From contig CAWHCT010000005.1 in the NCBI GenBank assembly GCA_963827785.1, forward strand, positions 1-64,000: 64,000 nt of DNA. Reading direction: 5' to 3'. The translations under genes and the position numbers were made by a program. The stretch is from Site-B1 sp963827785 (GTDB lineage: Bacteria > Bacteroidota > Bacteroidia > Flavobacteriales > Flavobacteriaceae). The notes below the pieces were generated by a model, which saw nothing but the letters and a program-made list of their open reading frames with translations, had not been told where the DNA came from and searched no databases. Below are positions 1-9,316 of the stretch, piece after piece (position 1 is the first letter of the stretch; each line of letters begins with the position of its first letter).

Positions 1-26
1 AGACCCTGCAATATTTTGCAGGGTCT
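1..26. terminator. Perfect inverted repeat, probable terminator
   Basis: AGACCCTGC and GCAGGGTCT form a perfect 9-10 bp stem around an AT-rich loop. Nothing upstream is visible, so which gene it ends is unknown; it may serve a gene entering from the left or the minus-strand gene that ends at 91. Confidence 0.6.
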
Positions 27-90
27 TCCATCCTTAGCGGATTATACAGGTGGGTTTAATGCGTGACACACCTTTTTAGTTGATTAAATT

Positions 91-612
91 TTAATTTAAA
101 TGCCATTTTTCTATGGGTTGAACCACATACTTTGCTTCTCCAATAGTTGTTGCCCTGTCCTCCAGTGATAATTTGTTAAATGCCAGTACCAATGATTCTC
201 TAAGTAAAAATAGTTCATTGAATTCGGCTATTTTTTCCCATGGAAATCTATTCTCGCGGTACGAAAGCCATATTTTTTTGAAGGGCGTTTCATTACTTGT
301 GTCTTCGTTGTAGATCCTGCAATAGATCCTGAAGACATATTGCTTTACAACACTTAATTTTTGCTCCCTTGAGGGGTTTTCAATGTCTATGACATTTCTG
401 GAAAAGAATTCCTCAAAAATATTTTTAATATACTCCGAAGGCATAATTACTTTGTTAAACCCCAAAACTCTGCCGTTTTGCAGTTCTATAACCAGATCTG
501 TAACTATTTTTTCTTCGTCCCGGCTAGTGGCACTATTTGGTTTTTCCAGCCAGTCTACTTTGTTCTTTATATTTTCAGGCAGACCTGAATTTAGATAATT
601 GTCATTTTCCAT
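91..612 (-). CDS. Hypothetical protein (173 aa)
   Basis: I do not recognise this family. The 173-residue product is charged and soluble, with no signal peptide or membrane segment. It has a Trp/Tyr/Phe-rich stretch near residues 95-130 that looks helical. The start at 612 gives MENDNYLNSG and is the only good candidate. The upstream spacer carries a paired direct repeat (701-733) that recurs at the same distance and orientation upstream of two other minus-strand genes near 44.2 and 45.0 kb, so regulation by a shared transcription factor is plausible. A function cannot be assigned. Confidence 0.7.
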   Translation of the reverse strand: MENDNYLNSGLPENIKNKVDWLEKPNSATSRDEEKIVTDLVIELQNGRVLGFNKVIMPSEYIKNIFEEFFSRNVIDIENPSREQKLSVVKQYVFRIYCRIYNEDTSNETPFKKIWLSYRENRFPWEKIAEFNELFLLRESLVLAFNKLSLEDRATTIGEAKYVVQPIEKWHLN

Positions 613-957
613 ATCCTTGGGGTTAAGTTCTACATATGGTCATTAAATCATTAACTATATGATCTGAGGTTAAGGATTTGCACTAATGTAACAAAATATT
701 GCATTTCAACGACATAATAATACATTTAATCGATGAAATGCATGTTTATTTAAGATTTCAAGGCGATATTTTCGACCTGAAAGCAGATATTCAAGGCTAA
801 TTTTGAGCTTACAGGTAAAAGTTAGTCAGCGTTTTTGGCTGAGCCTTCCATCCAATTAATTTTTAAAGAACAGGCATAAAATTATTAAATATTGTACTTT
901 AGAAACTCTAAATTCATACTGGACATGCTTCAGCATATTAATAACAAAATCCTCACA
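613..957. other. Intergenic region with paired repeat motif
   Basis: This 345-bp AT-rich spacer separates divergent genes and no coding sequence is seen. It contains the direct repeat pair at 701-733, which also forms an imperfect inverted repeat out to 741. An in-frame upstream ATG exists at 892, but the signal peptide argues for the start at 958. Confidence 0.6.
701..741 (+). promoter_or_regulatory. Paired direct repeat, candidate regulator site
   Basis: GCATTTCAACGA at 701 is followed by ACATTTAATCGA at 722, a 21-bp period. An inverted copy TCGATGAAATGC lies at 730-741. The same RCATTT-n-AWCGA pair occurs at 44316 and 45074. Two-turn spacing of direct repeats is typical of regulators that bind one face of DNA, such as LytTR proteins; that assignment is inference. 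Confidence 0.5.
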
Positions 958-2508
958 ATGACACGTACATTAAAACTTTTTATTGCCTTATTATTATTAG
1001 GTAACAGCTTCGCTTTTGCTCAGGACACCGTACTTGACAATATCATAAAAGAAGGAGCCGAGAATTCGCAGCTGGAGCCTTTAGCTCATGAACTGCTGGA
1101 TGTAGTTGGTCCAAGACTCGTTGGGTCGCCTCAAATGCTGCAGGCTCATGACTGGGCCATTGCCAAATTTAACAGCTGGGGTATTTCTGCCAGAAAAGAG
1201 CAATGGGGCGAATGGAGAGGCTGGGAGCGAGGCATCACACATATCGATATGCTGGAACCAAGGGTGCAAACCCTGGATGGCACGCAACTGGCATGGAACC
1301 CAAGTACTAAGGCTAAAGGCATTACTGCCCAGGTCATCACCCTGCCGGAAAAAATTCAGGATTCCATCTGGTTTGTAAAATGGCTGCCTAATGTTAAAGG
1401 GAAATTTGTTCTGGCATCCATGAACGAGCCAACCGGTCGTCCGGACTATAACTGGGAAGAACATGCTACCGAGGAGTCCTTTAAAAAAATGAAAGACGAG
1501 CGCGATGAACAAACCAAAGAATGGCGCGAGAACACAAGAAAAACAGGCTATAACTGGCGCACTCTTACTCCGGCGTTGGAAGCCGCAGGTGCTGCAGGTA
1601 TTGTGCAAAGCTATTGGTCGAAAGGATTTGGCGTTAATAAGATCTTTAGTGCGCAAACCAAAACCATTCCAACCGTGGATCTGGAACTGGAAGACTATAC
1701 CATGCTTTACCGCTTGGCGGAATCCGGAAATACGCCTGTGCTACACGTGGTGGCGCAATCTAAAGAACTGGGCGTGGTACCAACTTTTAATACGATAGCC
1801 GAGATCAAGGGTACTGAGAAACCGGATGAGTATGTCATTTTATCGGCGCATTTTGATTCCTGGGATGGCGGTACAGGAGCCACCGATAATGGCACCGGAA
1901 CCATAACCATGATGGAAGCCATGCGTATCTTAAAGAAACACTATCCCAATCCGAAGCGTACTATTTTAGTAGGACTTTGGGGAAGCGAAGAACAAGGCTT
2001 GAATGGTTCCCGCGGTTTTGTGGAGGATCACCCTGAACTGCTCGAAAATATTCAGGCGGTGTTCAATCAGGATAATGGTACGGGTCGCGTAGTGAAACTT
2101 GGCGGCGGCGGATTCCTGCATTCCTATGCCTATTTAACACGATGGCTGGAGGCAGTGCCTGAAGACATCAGGAAACATATAGAAACGGAATTTCCGGGCA
2201 GTCCTGCACGCGGCGGATCGGATTATGCCTCCTTCCTGGCTGCAGGTGTTCCTGCTTTTAGCTTGTCTTCTTTAGGCTGGGACTATTGGAACTATACCTG
2301 GCATACCAACAGGGATACATACGACAAGATCGTTTTTGATGATGTACGCAACAATGCCATTCTCACTGCGATCCTGGCCTATATGGCATCTGAAGATCCG
2401 GAAAAGACCTCACGAGAAAAAAGTATTTTACCGCTCAACCCACGAACAGGGGAACAGCGCACATGGCCGGAACCCAGATCGCCTAAACGTAAAGGCGGAC
2501 TGGATTAA
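958..2508 (+). CDS. Secreted M28 family zinc peptidase
   Basis: A di-zinc aminopeptidase/carboxypeptidase-type hydrolase of family M28, about 516 residues and exported. The start at 958 gives MTRTLKLFIA followed by a hydrophobic stretch and an AFAQ cleavage site, so the in-frame ATG at 892 is rejected. M28 metal ligands are visible in order: HFDSWDGG (about residue 298), ATDNGTG (about 309), GSEEQG with the catalytic and metal-binding glutamates (about 344), NQDNGTG (about 371) and WHTNRDT (about 448). A PA-like insert precedes the catalytic half. It probably degrades extracellular peptides for nutrition. Its base composition is clearly more GC-rich than the flanking genes, which may indicate transfer. 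A decayed fragment resembling its 3' end lies at 4595-4651. Confidence 0.9.
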   Translation: MTRTLKLFIALLLLGNSFAFAQDTVLDNIIKEGAENSQLEPLAHELLDVVGPRLVGSPQMLQAHDWAIAKFNSWGISARKEQWGEWRGWERGITHIDMLEPRVQTLDGTQLAWNPSTKAKGITAQVITLPEKIQDSIWFVKWLPNVKGKFVLASMNEPTGRPDYNWEEHATEESFKKMKDERDEQTKEWRENTRKTGYNWRTLTPALEAAGAAGIVQSYWSKGFGVNKIFSAQTKTIPTVDLELEDYTMLYRLAESGNTPVLHVVAQSKELGVVPTFNTIAEIKGTEKPDEYVILSAHFDSWDGGTGATDNGTGTITMMEAMRILKKHYPNPKRTILVGLWGSEEQGLNGSRGFVEDHPELLENIQAVFNQDNGTGRVVKLGGGGFLHSYAYLTRWLEAVPEDIRKHIETEFPGSPARGGSDYASFLAAGVPAFSLSSLGWDYWNYTWHTNRDTYDKIVFDDVRNNAILTAILAYMASEDPEKTSREKSILPLNPRTGEQRTWPEPRSPKRKGGLD

Positions 2509-2529
2509 AATAAATAGCTGCCCCGGACT

Positions 2530-2751
2530 TTATGGCTTATAGATCGCACCGGTAGCAAAGTCTACAATGGTTCCCGGCAGAAAGAGTATGATATCGGCAA
2601 TTAAGGCAATGGCTCTGATTTGTCTTTGTTGTTCTCCCGGTCCCGGTTTTCTTTTTTGCTTCGCGGTTACGGGTCCGCCCAATATTGTCGCACAGCCAGA
2701 CATCATGATGGCAACCATGGCAATGGCTAGTATTTTTTTTGCTTTTTTCAT
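2530..2751 (-). CDS. Small lipoprotein, YceK/YidQ-like
   Basis: A 73-residue lipoprotein precursor: a basic N-terminus and hydrophobic core lead to the lipobox MSGC, giving a mature protein of about 53 residues starting CATILGGP. The C-terminus carries a second hydrophobic segment ending in a pattern like PGTIVDFATGAIY, which is seen in the YceK/YidQ-type small lipoproteins. That family is uncharacterised. The gene converges on the M28 peptidase gene with a 21-bp gap. Confidence 0.7.
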   Translation of the reverse strand: MKKAKKILAIAMVAIMMSGCATILGGPVTAKQKRKPGPGEQQRQIRAIALIADIILFLPGTIVDFATGAIYKP

Positions 2752-2962
2752 TTTGAAGATTTTGGTTAAGGTAAGTTTTTAAACTGATATTAAATCGGTT
2801 ATTAAGATATTATAGGAATGCCGATCAAGAAGGGGCTGGGTTTCCATCCCTTATGAATAATTTATGATCAATAGCAAATATAGATCTCAATATTGAAGAA
2901 AAAGAAATGGCTATGATCAATTAGCAAAATTTATAATATATTTATTTAATAAAAGGAGCATT

Positions 2963-3733
2963 ATGTGGTCAAAGGTTTCAATTGAACAAGGACGTACCTA
3001 TTACTGGAAAATAGGCTTAAAGGAAATCTTCTTACAAAAGAGGAACAAGGAATGGTTGTTTTCTCTGAAGGATTTGCAAGACCCGGCAAAAGATATAATT
3101 TGTGGAGAGCAAACGAGTAATGTTGATAACGCTGAATGGCTCACTTTTATAGGCGATGTGGGCGACACAGTACTAAGCTTACCGGCATTTCCTGACCGCC
3201 CTATTGTTGTTAAACCAAAAACAGTTTTAAAAGTACTTCCCAATAAAGATGTTTTATTGTTTATAGAAATACCCCTTTACATTCAATTTTATTCTGATAC
3301 AAGTAAAAACGAAAACCTGATATATGAATGTTGCAGCCGGGAATTATCCTCAACATGGTTTGGTGAATTAGATGATGGCACCCTGGCTTACAGCCTGCCA
3401 TTGGAAATTTCAACAGCTTTCGAAAAACCTAAACATTCAGGTCATAATATAATTTGTCCGGTCAGGTTGATCAACGATTCAAGTATGACATTAGATGTGC
3501 AAAGGTTTTTGCTGCGTGGAGAGTACCTGACTATTTACAGGGATAAAAAAGAATTATGGTCTAATGAAGTAAAAATCAAATTTGAGGGAGAAAACGAGTT
3601 TAGCGATGTTCAGTATGTAAATCAGGCACCATCATTTGTTAAAAATCCTGTTCTGGTTGCTAGTGCAAGAAGCAGTAAATCCACTAATGTTTTTTCAAAA
3701 AGTTTTCATTTTATTAAATCTTTAACCCAGTAA
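2963..3733 (+). CDS. DUF432 family protein paired with MscS
   Basis: A 256-residue soluble protein without signal peptide. The overall pattern (an N-terminal region rich in Trp/Lys, WFGELDDGTLAYSLPLEIS near residues 132-150, then CPVRLINDSS) fits DUF432, a family known mostly from archaea and some bacteria and usually encoded next to an MscS channel. The neighbour 5 bp downstream is exactly such a channel, so the two probably form one transcription unit. An AAAGGAG Shine-Dalgarno-like sequence precedes the ATG, unusual for this lineage. A role as cytosolic partner or regulator of the channel is inference. Assignment is by recall of the family and gene order, not by a search. Confidence 0.7.
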   Translation: MWSKVSIEQGRTYYWKIGLKEIFLQKRNKEWLFSLKDLQDPAKDIICGEQTSNVDNAEWLTFIGDVGDTVLSLPAFPDRPIVVKPKTVLKVLPNKDVLLFIEIPLYIQFYSDTSKNENLIYECCSRELSSTWFGELDDGTLAYSLPLEISTAFEKPKHSGHNIICPVRLINDSSMTLDVQRFLLRGEYLTIYRDKKELWSNEVKIKFEGENEFSDVQYVNQAPSFVKNPVLVASARSSKSTNVFSKSFHFIKSLTQ

Positions 3734-3738
3734 CAGAC

Positions 3739-4569
3739 ATGCCTCTTAATTTTAACATAAATCCCGAATTATTAAGCATGGTCAAACAAATTGCTGTAAC
3801 CCTCATATTGGGCTACGTAATAATACAGGTCATGGTTATTCTTGCTAAAAGGGTTTTCTTTAAAAAAGCGAGTCAACAATCTAAAATGCTAATTACTAAA
3901 GGTATTATTTATACCGGCGTTGTAATTGTTGTATTTACTATAATTAACATTTTAGATTTAAAGAACGTATTTCACACAATGCTGGGAGCAGCAGGCGTTT
4001 TAGGTATTATTCTTGGTATCGCCTCTCAAACCAGTATTGGGAACATAGTTAGCGGCTTATTCCTGATTTCAGAGAAACCTTTTGAAATTGGAGATCTAAT
4101 AAGAGTTGGCGAAAAGCAAGGCGTGGTATATTCAATTGACCTATTATCAATTAAGCTTAGGACTCTTGATAATTTACTCATTCGTATTCCTAACCAAACT
4201 ATAATTACTACAGAAGTCGTCAACATCACTAAGTTCCCTATCAGAAGGATGGATATAACAATAGGTGTTGCTTATAAAGAGGATTTAAAAAAGGTTACAG
4301 AGATATTAAGATCTATTGCCAATGAAAATCCATTATGCCTGGATGAACCGGAACCATTGGTTTTGGCAAATACTTTTAATACAAGCAGTATTGACTTCAT
4401 ATTTGGAATTTGGTTTGAGAAAACAAATTATTTACAAGTTAGAAATTCAATTTTTCAGCAGATAACCGAAAGGTTTAAAGAAGAAGGTATTGAGATACCA
4501 TTCCCTCATATTTCAATTTACAGGGGAGAAGCAACAAAACCGTTTCCGATTACGAACGAAGACCATTAA
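3739..4569 (+). CDS. MscS-type mechanosensitive ion channel
   Basis: A 276-residue small-conductance mechanosensitive channel for release of solutes during hypo-osmotic shock. It has membrane segments at about residues 15-35 and 55-72, then the pore-lining third segment near 78-105 (LGAAGVLGIILGIASQT). The MscS beta domain follows (KPFEIGDLIRVGEKQGVVYSIDLLSIKLRTLDN includes the family core) and an alpha/beta C-terminal domain. Length is typical of minimal MscS proteins. It sits 5 bp behind the DUF432 gene and probably shares its transcript. Confidence 0.93.
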   Translation: MPLNFNINPELLSMVKQIAVTLILGYVIIQVMVILAKRVFFKKASQQSKMLITKGIIYTGVVIVVFTIINILDLKNVFHTMLGAAGVLGIILGIASQTSIGNIVSGLFLISEKPFEIGDLIRVGEKQGVVYSIDLLSIKLRTLDNLLIRIPNQTIITTEVVNITKFPIRRMDITIGVAYKEDLKKVTEILRSIANENPLCLDEPEPLVLANTFNTSSIDFIFGIWFEKTNYLQVRNSIFQQITERFKEEGIEIPFPHISIYRGEATKPFPITNEDH

Positions 4570-4937
4570 ACATTCGGCTCACCCGGATAAGCAAGGCTTG
4601 CTTTCATTAGGCTGGAACTATACCCGGGATAAGGTCGTTTTAGTGAGGTCCAAAAAAAAATGCCCTTAAATTATAACTGTCAGTCAAAAAGCTATAATTA
4701 AAGAGCCATAACATAAATTTAGAATGGGAATGTTTCTTTTTACTGCTTAAAATTGACCCAGAAAGCAATTACTGTATGTTTCATTCCGACCACTGATTCT
4801 GAATCCAAACTATTATAAGTTAGATTGTTAGATCATAAAAAATTGATTTATTCGATAAAGTGCATTTGCAAATAGAAATAACCTACAAATTTCTGTAGCT
4901 TTTATTCTAATACGAGTATTAAGCCAAAAAAAAGTTG
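4570..4937. other. Intergenic region with peptidase relic
   Basis: This 368-bp convergent spacer lies between mscS and ftcD. No intact gene is seen. The left end carries a short coding relic (4595-4651). At about 4851-4868 there is a single weak copy, on the minus strand, of the CATTT-n-ATCGA element found upstream of three other genes. Confidence 0.55.
4595..4651 (+). pseudogene. Short relic resembling M28 peptidase 3' end
   Basis: One frame reads SLGWNYTRDKVVLVRS. The M28 peptidase encoded at 958-2508 reads SLGWDYWNYTWHTNRD and then DKIVFDDVR. The relic therefore matches with two small in-frame losses (DYW and WHTN plus TY). It has no start, no open frame of useful length and no metal ligand. 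It is best read as a decayed duplicate fragment. Confidence 0.45.
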
Positions 4938-6635
4938 CTAATCACGCAGTTTGCCATCTAAATAATCGATCGTTTCCTTCTCGATCTTTAAAGTCTTTTG
5001 GTAAATGGTCTCTGCCCTGGCTAAAATGCCTTCGGCAAAATTTCTGTCCTTAATATCCTTGGCATTGATCTTGACATTAAAATAGGCACCCACTACTGCG
5101 GTTCTGGCGCATAGGATTCCTACTCCTGCGTCCGATAGAGACGATTGAAGTCCGTCAGTTAACATGGCCTGCATGACCTCCATGGAACTGAAGGCTGTTT
5201 CCATGACCCGAAATGGAATTTCCGTCGCGTATTTAGTGGCCTCCTCAATGGCTTGTGCTCTGGCTTTCTTTTCTGCTTCCGAATTTTTTGGCATTCTAAA
5301 TCCGTCAATGATCTTGTTGAAAGCTCGTGTATCTTCATCTACCAGAAACAACAATCTATTTTTGTATGCCTGACCTTTTTCGGCCCATTTTGAGAAGAAT
5401 TCCCACCTGTCGTCCCAACCTGGTTTATGTGCCGACAGGTTTGCTACCATAGTTCCCAGAGAAACGCCTAAAGCTCCTACATAGGCAGCAATGGAGCCAC
5501 CGCCAGGAGCCATGGATTCTGCTGCGGTCTCATCGGCAAAATCGTCCAGTTTATAATCGATGAGCTTTTTCTCATCATCCACAAGCATGTATTCAATGAT
5601 CTTTTCTTCCGGATTGAAGGGTTTAAGATCATCCAGCCCTAAGGATTTGACGGCTATTTTAATTTTTTCGCTTTCTGATATTCCTAAGGAACGCTCTTGT
5701 TTTTTCAGATAGAAATCGGCTGCATCCAGCATGGCTTTTAAGGGGATCAGGCCTATCAGTTCAGAACCCGTAACCCGAATTCCTCTTTTTAATGCTGCTT
5801 TGCAGCTTTCATCAAACACCTGATGCATGGATGTGATGCTGATGTTGGTCAGGTTATAGGATATCTGGGCAATGCCATATTCCTCAATATACCAGCCAAT
5901 ACCTTTAACAGCTTTTAGTTTTCCCGGAATTCTGACCGGTTCGCCATTTTTATCCAGTACTTTTTTTCCGGTAACAGGATTACCTTCCCGTTTCACCCGA
6001 CCTGCTTCCCGAATATCAAAAGCAATAGCATTTGCACGTCTTGTTGAGGTTGTATTTAAATTGACATTATAGGCTATTAAAAAATCACGTGCCGAAATAG
6101 CTGTAGCACCTGTTCTTGCGACATTATCATTGAATACTGCCGGGCCAAAATCGGGTTTCCAGGCGGGATCAGACAATTTTTTGGACAGTCCTTCATACTC
6201 ACCGGAACGACAGCTAGCCAGGTTTTTACGCTTTTCTTCTTTGGCAGCCGTTTCATAAAAATACCCGGGAATTCCGAGTTCTTTACCAACACGTTCGCCT
6301 AATTTATGGGCGTATTTAGCCGTTTCTTCTAAAGTGATACCGGAAATGGGCACCAGCGGACACACATCGGTGGCACCAAAGCGCGGATGCTCACCGGAAT
6401 GTTTGCGCATATCAATGAGTTCCGATGCTTTTTTGATGAGTCTGAAAGCCGCTTCAATGACAGCTTCCGGTTCTCCCACAAAGGTGATCACCGTTCTGTT
6501 GGTGGCTTTGCCCGGATCGACATCTAAAAGTTTAACGCCTTCAACCGTTTCAACAGTTTGAGAAATGCTTTCAATGATTTTTGAGTCGCGACCTTCACTG
6601 ATGTTAGGCACACATTCAATAAGTTGCTTATGCAT
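4938..6635 (-). CDS. ftcD: Glutamate formimidoyltransferase / cyclodeaminase
   Basis: A 565-residue bifunctional folate enzyme of histidine degradation. The N-terminal half (about 1-330, opening MHKQLIECVPNISEGRD with RHSGEHPRFGATDVCPLVPI near 77-96) is the formiminotransferase, moving the formimino group from formiminoglutamate to tetrahydrofolate. The C-terminal part (about 365-560, with FADETAAESMAPGGGSIAAY) is the cyclodeaminase, which closes the ring to methenyl-tetrahydrofolate and releases ammonia. The length matches the fused form found in animals and many Bacteroidota. It stands alone here; urocanate hydratase is 24 kb away and no hutH, hutI or hutG is in the window. Confidence 0.95.
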   Translation of the reverse strand: MHKQLIECVPNISEGRDSKIIESISQTVETVEGVKLLDVDPGKATNRTVITFVGEPEAVIEAAFRLIKKASELIDMRKHSGEHPRFGATDVCPLVPISGITLEETAKYAHKLGERVGKELGIPGYFYETAAKEEKRKNLASCRSGEYEGLSKKLSDPAWKPDFGPAVFNDNVARTGATAISARDFLIAYNVNLNTTSTRRANAIAFDIREAGRVKREGNPVTGKKVLDKNGEPVRIPGKLKAVKGIGWYIEEYGIAQISYNLTNISITSMHQVFDESCKAALKRGIRVTGSELIGLIPLKAMLDAADFYLKKQERSLGISESEKIKIAVKSLGLDDLKPFNPEEKIIEYMLVDDEKKLIDYKLDDFADETAAESMAPGGGSIAAYVGALGVSLGTMVANLSAHKPGWDDRWEFFSKWAEKGQAYKNRLLFLVDEDTRAFNKIIDGFRMPKNSEAEKKARAQAIEEATKYATEIPFRVMETAFSSMEVMQAMLTDGLQSSLSDAGVGILCARTAVVGAYFNVKINAKDIKDRNFAEGILARAETIYQKTLKIEKETIDYLDGKLRD

Positions 6636-6821
6636 GGGTTTTAGTTTGACAATAAAATTAAAATAAAGTGAGGAACTTTTTGAGGATTTGACTGTTTATT
6701 TCAGCATGCAATTTTGCGATTATTCTTCCATAGGATACAGCAGGCTGAAAGCAGAAAATTAAAGCTATGGTTAACGACTAGCAACTGCTTGTCAAATCAT
6801 ATGAAACACTAAAATAATAAC

Positions 6822-8255
6822 CTATTTCTCTATGAACTTGGTATAATGGTCATAGCGTTCAAATATCTCGAACACATATTTAAAGGGTTCAAATCCGTTG
6901 ACGTAGCCATACTTTATAAAGTCCTTGTTGTAATCCTTTGGATATCGCAGTGCGAGGATCATACTTTCCACCTGCCTGTCCCAGACATTTTTATCAAGCT
7001 TGTAGAATTCGGCTAGTTTCTGTGCATCCTTCACATGGTAATACCCGCAATTGTAGGAAGCCAGAGTAAATTTAACACGCTGAATAGTGTCCTGCACCTC
7101 CTCAAAATTATCATATAATTGCTTGAGATATTTGGTCCCTCCCCGGATATTGTCTTTTGGGTCCAGCCTGTTGGTTACGCCCAATTCTTCTGCCGTAGCA
7201 GGCATCATCTGCATTAAACCGGCAGCTCCGGCCCATGAGCTGTCCTGTGGCTTGAAGCGGGATTCCTGATAGATAAGAGAAGCTACTAAGCGCCAGTCCC
7301 AGCCTATTTTATTGGCATGAGCCTTGATGATATCGTCATAAACACTGATCTGTTCATTGTTCAGGCTATAGAAATCACTGTTAGCCCGTCTTTTAAAATG
7401 GCTTTTGTGCTTAAAATACTTGTTGTAGAGATAGTTATACTCAGTCTTCTTTTTTTGATTTTTCAGCCATTTGTTCGTGGCTTCCAGTAACATGGGCGAA
7501 TTTGTACGAATGGTCCAGGCTATGCGCTGAGAAGAACTTACAGGCGTCTCGATATCCAACATGGGAAAATAGGAGGCATTGATGTGAGCCAGATTCTCAT
7601 TGGCAAATGTGTATTTGATCACGTCATCGGCCACCATTTTAATAATCTCATCTGTAGAGAGGTAACCATCCAAAATATCAATAAAAATTTCTCCGCCAAT
7701 TTCTTTCGACAGATTTTTTAACCGATCGTAATAATTGGTGTTTTTGCGCACAGAAACCGTATCTCCTATCAGGTCCAGCGGATCCTGAACCAATTGATCT
7801 TTTATGTTATCCAGGGTCATTCGACGCCAGTTATCAGGTTTTCTTTGAACCAGAACCTGTTTGGTCACATAAAGAGGTTCGGTAAAGGCGACGTATTTCT
7901 TTCTTTCGGAGGTTATGGCAAGCCCGTGAGCCACGATGTCCACCTCACCTTGGGTAAGATTATACAACATTTTGTCAAGGTCTTTCACAACGATTATTTC
8001 CAGATCCAGGTCAAGATGATCGGCCAGTTGACTCAGCAATTCGTACTCATAACCCATAGGTTCTCCCCTGTATAAAAAGTAACTGGTTGCGCTGTAGGTA
8101 AGTAATGCTTTTAGTTTGCCGTCCTTTTTAATGTCATCAAGATCTCTTTTAACAGCATTTACATAGCGAGGTAGCTCTTCATCTTTTTCTATGGCTGTGT
8201 CACAGGACCAGCTCATAAAAATCAACAGGATCAAAATTCTTATTTTGTACTTCAT
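6822..8255 (-). CDS. MltF-like lytic transglycosylase with solute-binding domain
   Basis: A membrane-anchored murein lytic transglycosylase of the MltF type, about 477 residues. The start at 8255 (MKYKIRILIL) is chosen because it directly precedes a lipoprotein-like signal ending MSWSC; the longer ORF start lacks sense. Residues about 40-275 form a family-3 extracellular solute-binding-like domain (EPMGYEYELLSQLADHLDLD, then VDIVAHGLAITSERKKYVAF). The C-terminal SLT domain has the catalytic Glu in LIYQESRFKP followed by AGAAGLMQMMPATAEELG. It cleaves peptidoglycan in the periplasm. Both domains are intact. Confidence 0.93.
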   Translation of the reverse strand: MKYKIRILILLIFMSWSCDTAIEKDEELPRYVNAVKRDLDDIKKDGKLKALLTYSATSYFLYRGEPMGYEYELLSQLADHLDLDLEIIVVKDLDKMLYNLTQGEVDIVAHGLAITSERKKYVAFTEPLYVTKQVLVQRKPDNWRRMTLDNIKDQLVQDPLDLIGDTVSVRKNTNYYDRLKNLSKEIGGEIFIDILDGYLSTDEIIKMVADDVIKYTFANENLAHINASYFPMLDIETPVSSSQRIAWTIRTNSPMLLEATNKWLKNQKKKTEYNYLYNKYFKHKSHFKRRANSDFYSLNNEQISVYDDIIKAHANKIGWDWRLVASLIYQESRFKPQDSSWAGAAGLMQMMPATAEELGVTNRLDPKDNIRGGTKYLKQLYDNFEEVQDTIQRVKFTLASYNCGYYHVKDAQKLAEFYKLDKNVWDRQVESMILALRYPKDYNKDFIKYGYVNGFEPFKYVFEIFERYDHYTKFIEK

Positions 8256-8431
8256 AAGACACTGAAAATAAGACGCTTTTGCCTTTTCAGGCAAAAAAGT
8301 CACTATAGCAAATGGGACACAGTTGTTGTGCTTTGGCTTGTTAAATATAGCATTTTAATTTTTTTGCAGCTGCTTTTTATACTCATGAAATATAAAAGCA
8401 GGTCATATTATGAGCACAATTAATCCGGTTA

Positions 8432-8869
8432 TTACTTCTTTTCAAGCAATTCATTTTGTTTTTTCAGCAACACAGTAACTTCATTTAACAACTCTATGTC
8501 TTTAGGTGTTTTTATGGTGACATCCTTCGGATCTTCTGCCTTGTCACGAATAATGTTAATGAATTTAACCACTAGGAATACAGTTAGCCCGATAATAAAG
8601 AAATCGAGCAGTACTTCAAACAATTGGCCATAACCAATAGCGATCTCTTCCGATTGGACCTTCCCGCTATCTAACAGGGCTTCGCGGAGAATTATTTTTT
8701 TATTTCTCCAGTTAACTCCATCGGTCAACAGGGATAAGGGAGGCATGAAGATCTGCTTGACCAGCACATCAACCACCTTATTGAAAGAAGCCCCAATGAT
8801 AACACCTATTGCAATGTCCACCATATTCCCTTTTACGGCAAATTCCTTGAATTCTTTTATTAATTTCAT
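8432..8869 (-). CDS. mscL: Large-conductance mechanosensitive channel MscL
   Basis: A 145-residue MscL, the high-threshold osmotic safety valve of the inner membrane. The N-terminus MKLIKEFKEFAVKGNMVDIA leads into the gate-forming first membrane helix (IAIGVIIGASFNKVVD). The second helix lies near residues 85-106 (LLDFFIIGLTVFLVVKFIN) and a charged coiled C-terminal bundle ends the protein. The periplasmic loop is of normal length. It lies about 4 kb from the DUF432-MscS pair, so two osmotic-release systems are close together, though in opposite orientation. Confidence 0.96.
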   Translation of the reverse strand: MKLIKEFKEFAVKGNMVDIAIGVIIGASFNKVVDVLVKQIFMPPLSLLTDGVNWRNKKIILREALLDSGKVQSEEIAIGYGQLFEVLLDFFIIGLTVFLVVKFINIIRDKAEDPKDVTIKTPKDIELLNEVTVLLKKQNELLEKK

Positions 8870-9104
8870 ACTAGTGTTTTATTATTATTAATTATGCGAT
8901 TAATGACCTGACAGACTTGGAGTATTTTGCTTATAAACTTATGCATTTTTATTAAAAGTGAAATAATAAAAGACAATTGAAAGATCCTGGACGAGATGTA
9001 TTGACCAATATCATTGATTAATCCTAAGTGTAGTGCTAACTTAATTTGCTATTCTAGAATTTATATGCAGCTGATATGTATAGAATTCATAAAAACAAAA
9101 TATC

Positions 9105-9296
9105 ATGAAACCGTTCTCCAAAATTGCATCGATTATTTTAGCCCTGGTTGCTCTTCTTCACCTTGCAAGGGTCGTATTCAAAACAAATGTATTGATAGAC
9201 AGCTACGAGTTACCAATGTGGGTAAGTATTGCAGGCTTTATTATAGCTACTGTTTTGAGCGTTGGACTTTGGAGAGAATCAAAAAGAAAGCAATAA
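9105..9296 (+). CDS. Small two-helix membrane protein
   Basis: A 63-residue hydrophobic protein with two predicted membrane segments, about residues 7-24 (IASIILALVALLHLARVVF) and 41-56 (VSIAGFIIATVLSVGLW), and a basic C-terminal tail. I do not recognise a named family with certainty. The start codon follows an A-rich leader, as is usual here. A larger frame across 9014-9391 is a shadow. It converges on the next gene with a 20-bp gap. Confidence 0.65.
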   Translation: MKPFSKIASIILALVALLHLARVVFKTNVLIDSYELPMWVSIAGFIIATVLSVGLWRESKRKQ

Positions 9297-9316
9297 TTTT
9301 TTATTGGTATCTGTTT

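Noticed and set aside
1081..1656. 191-codon open frame on the minus strand inside the M28 peptidase gene
   Set aside because: It is antisense to a clear gene with all catalytic motifs, in GC-richer DNA where shadow frames are longer, and its product looks like no protein.
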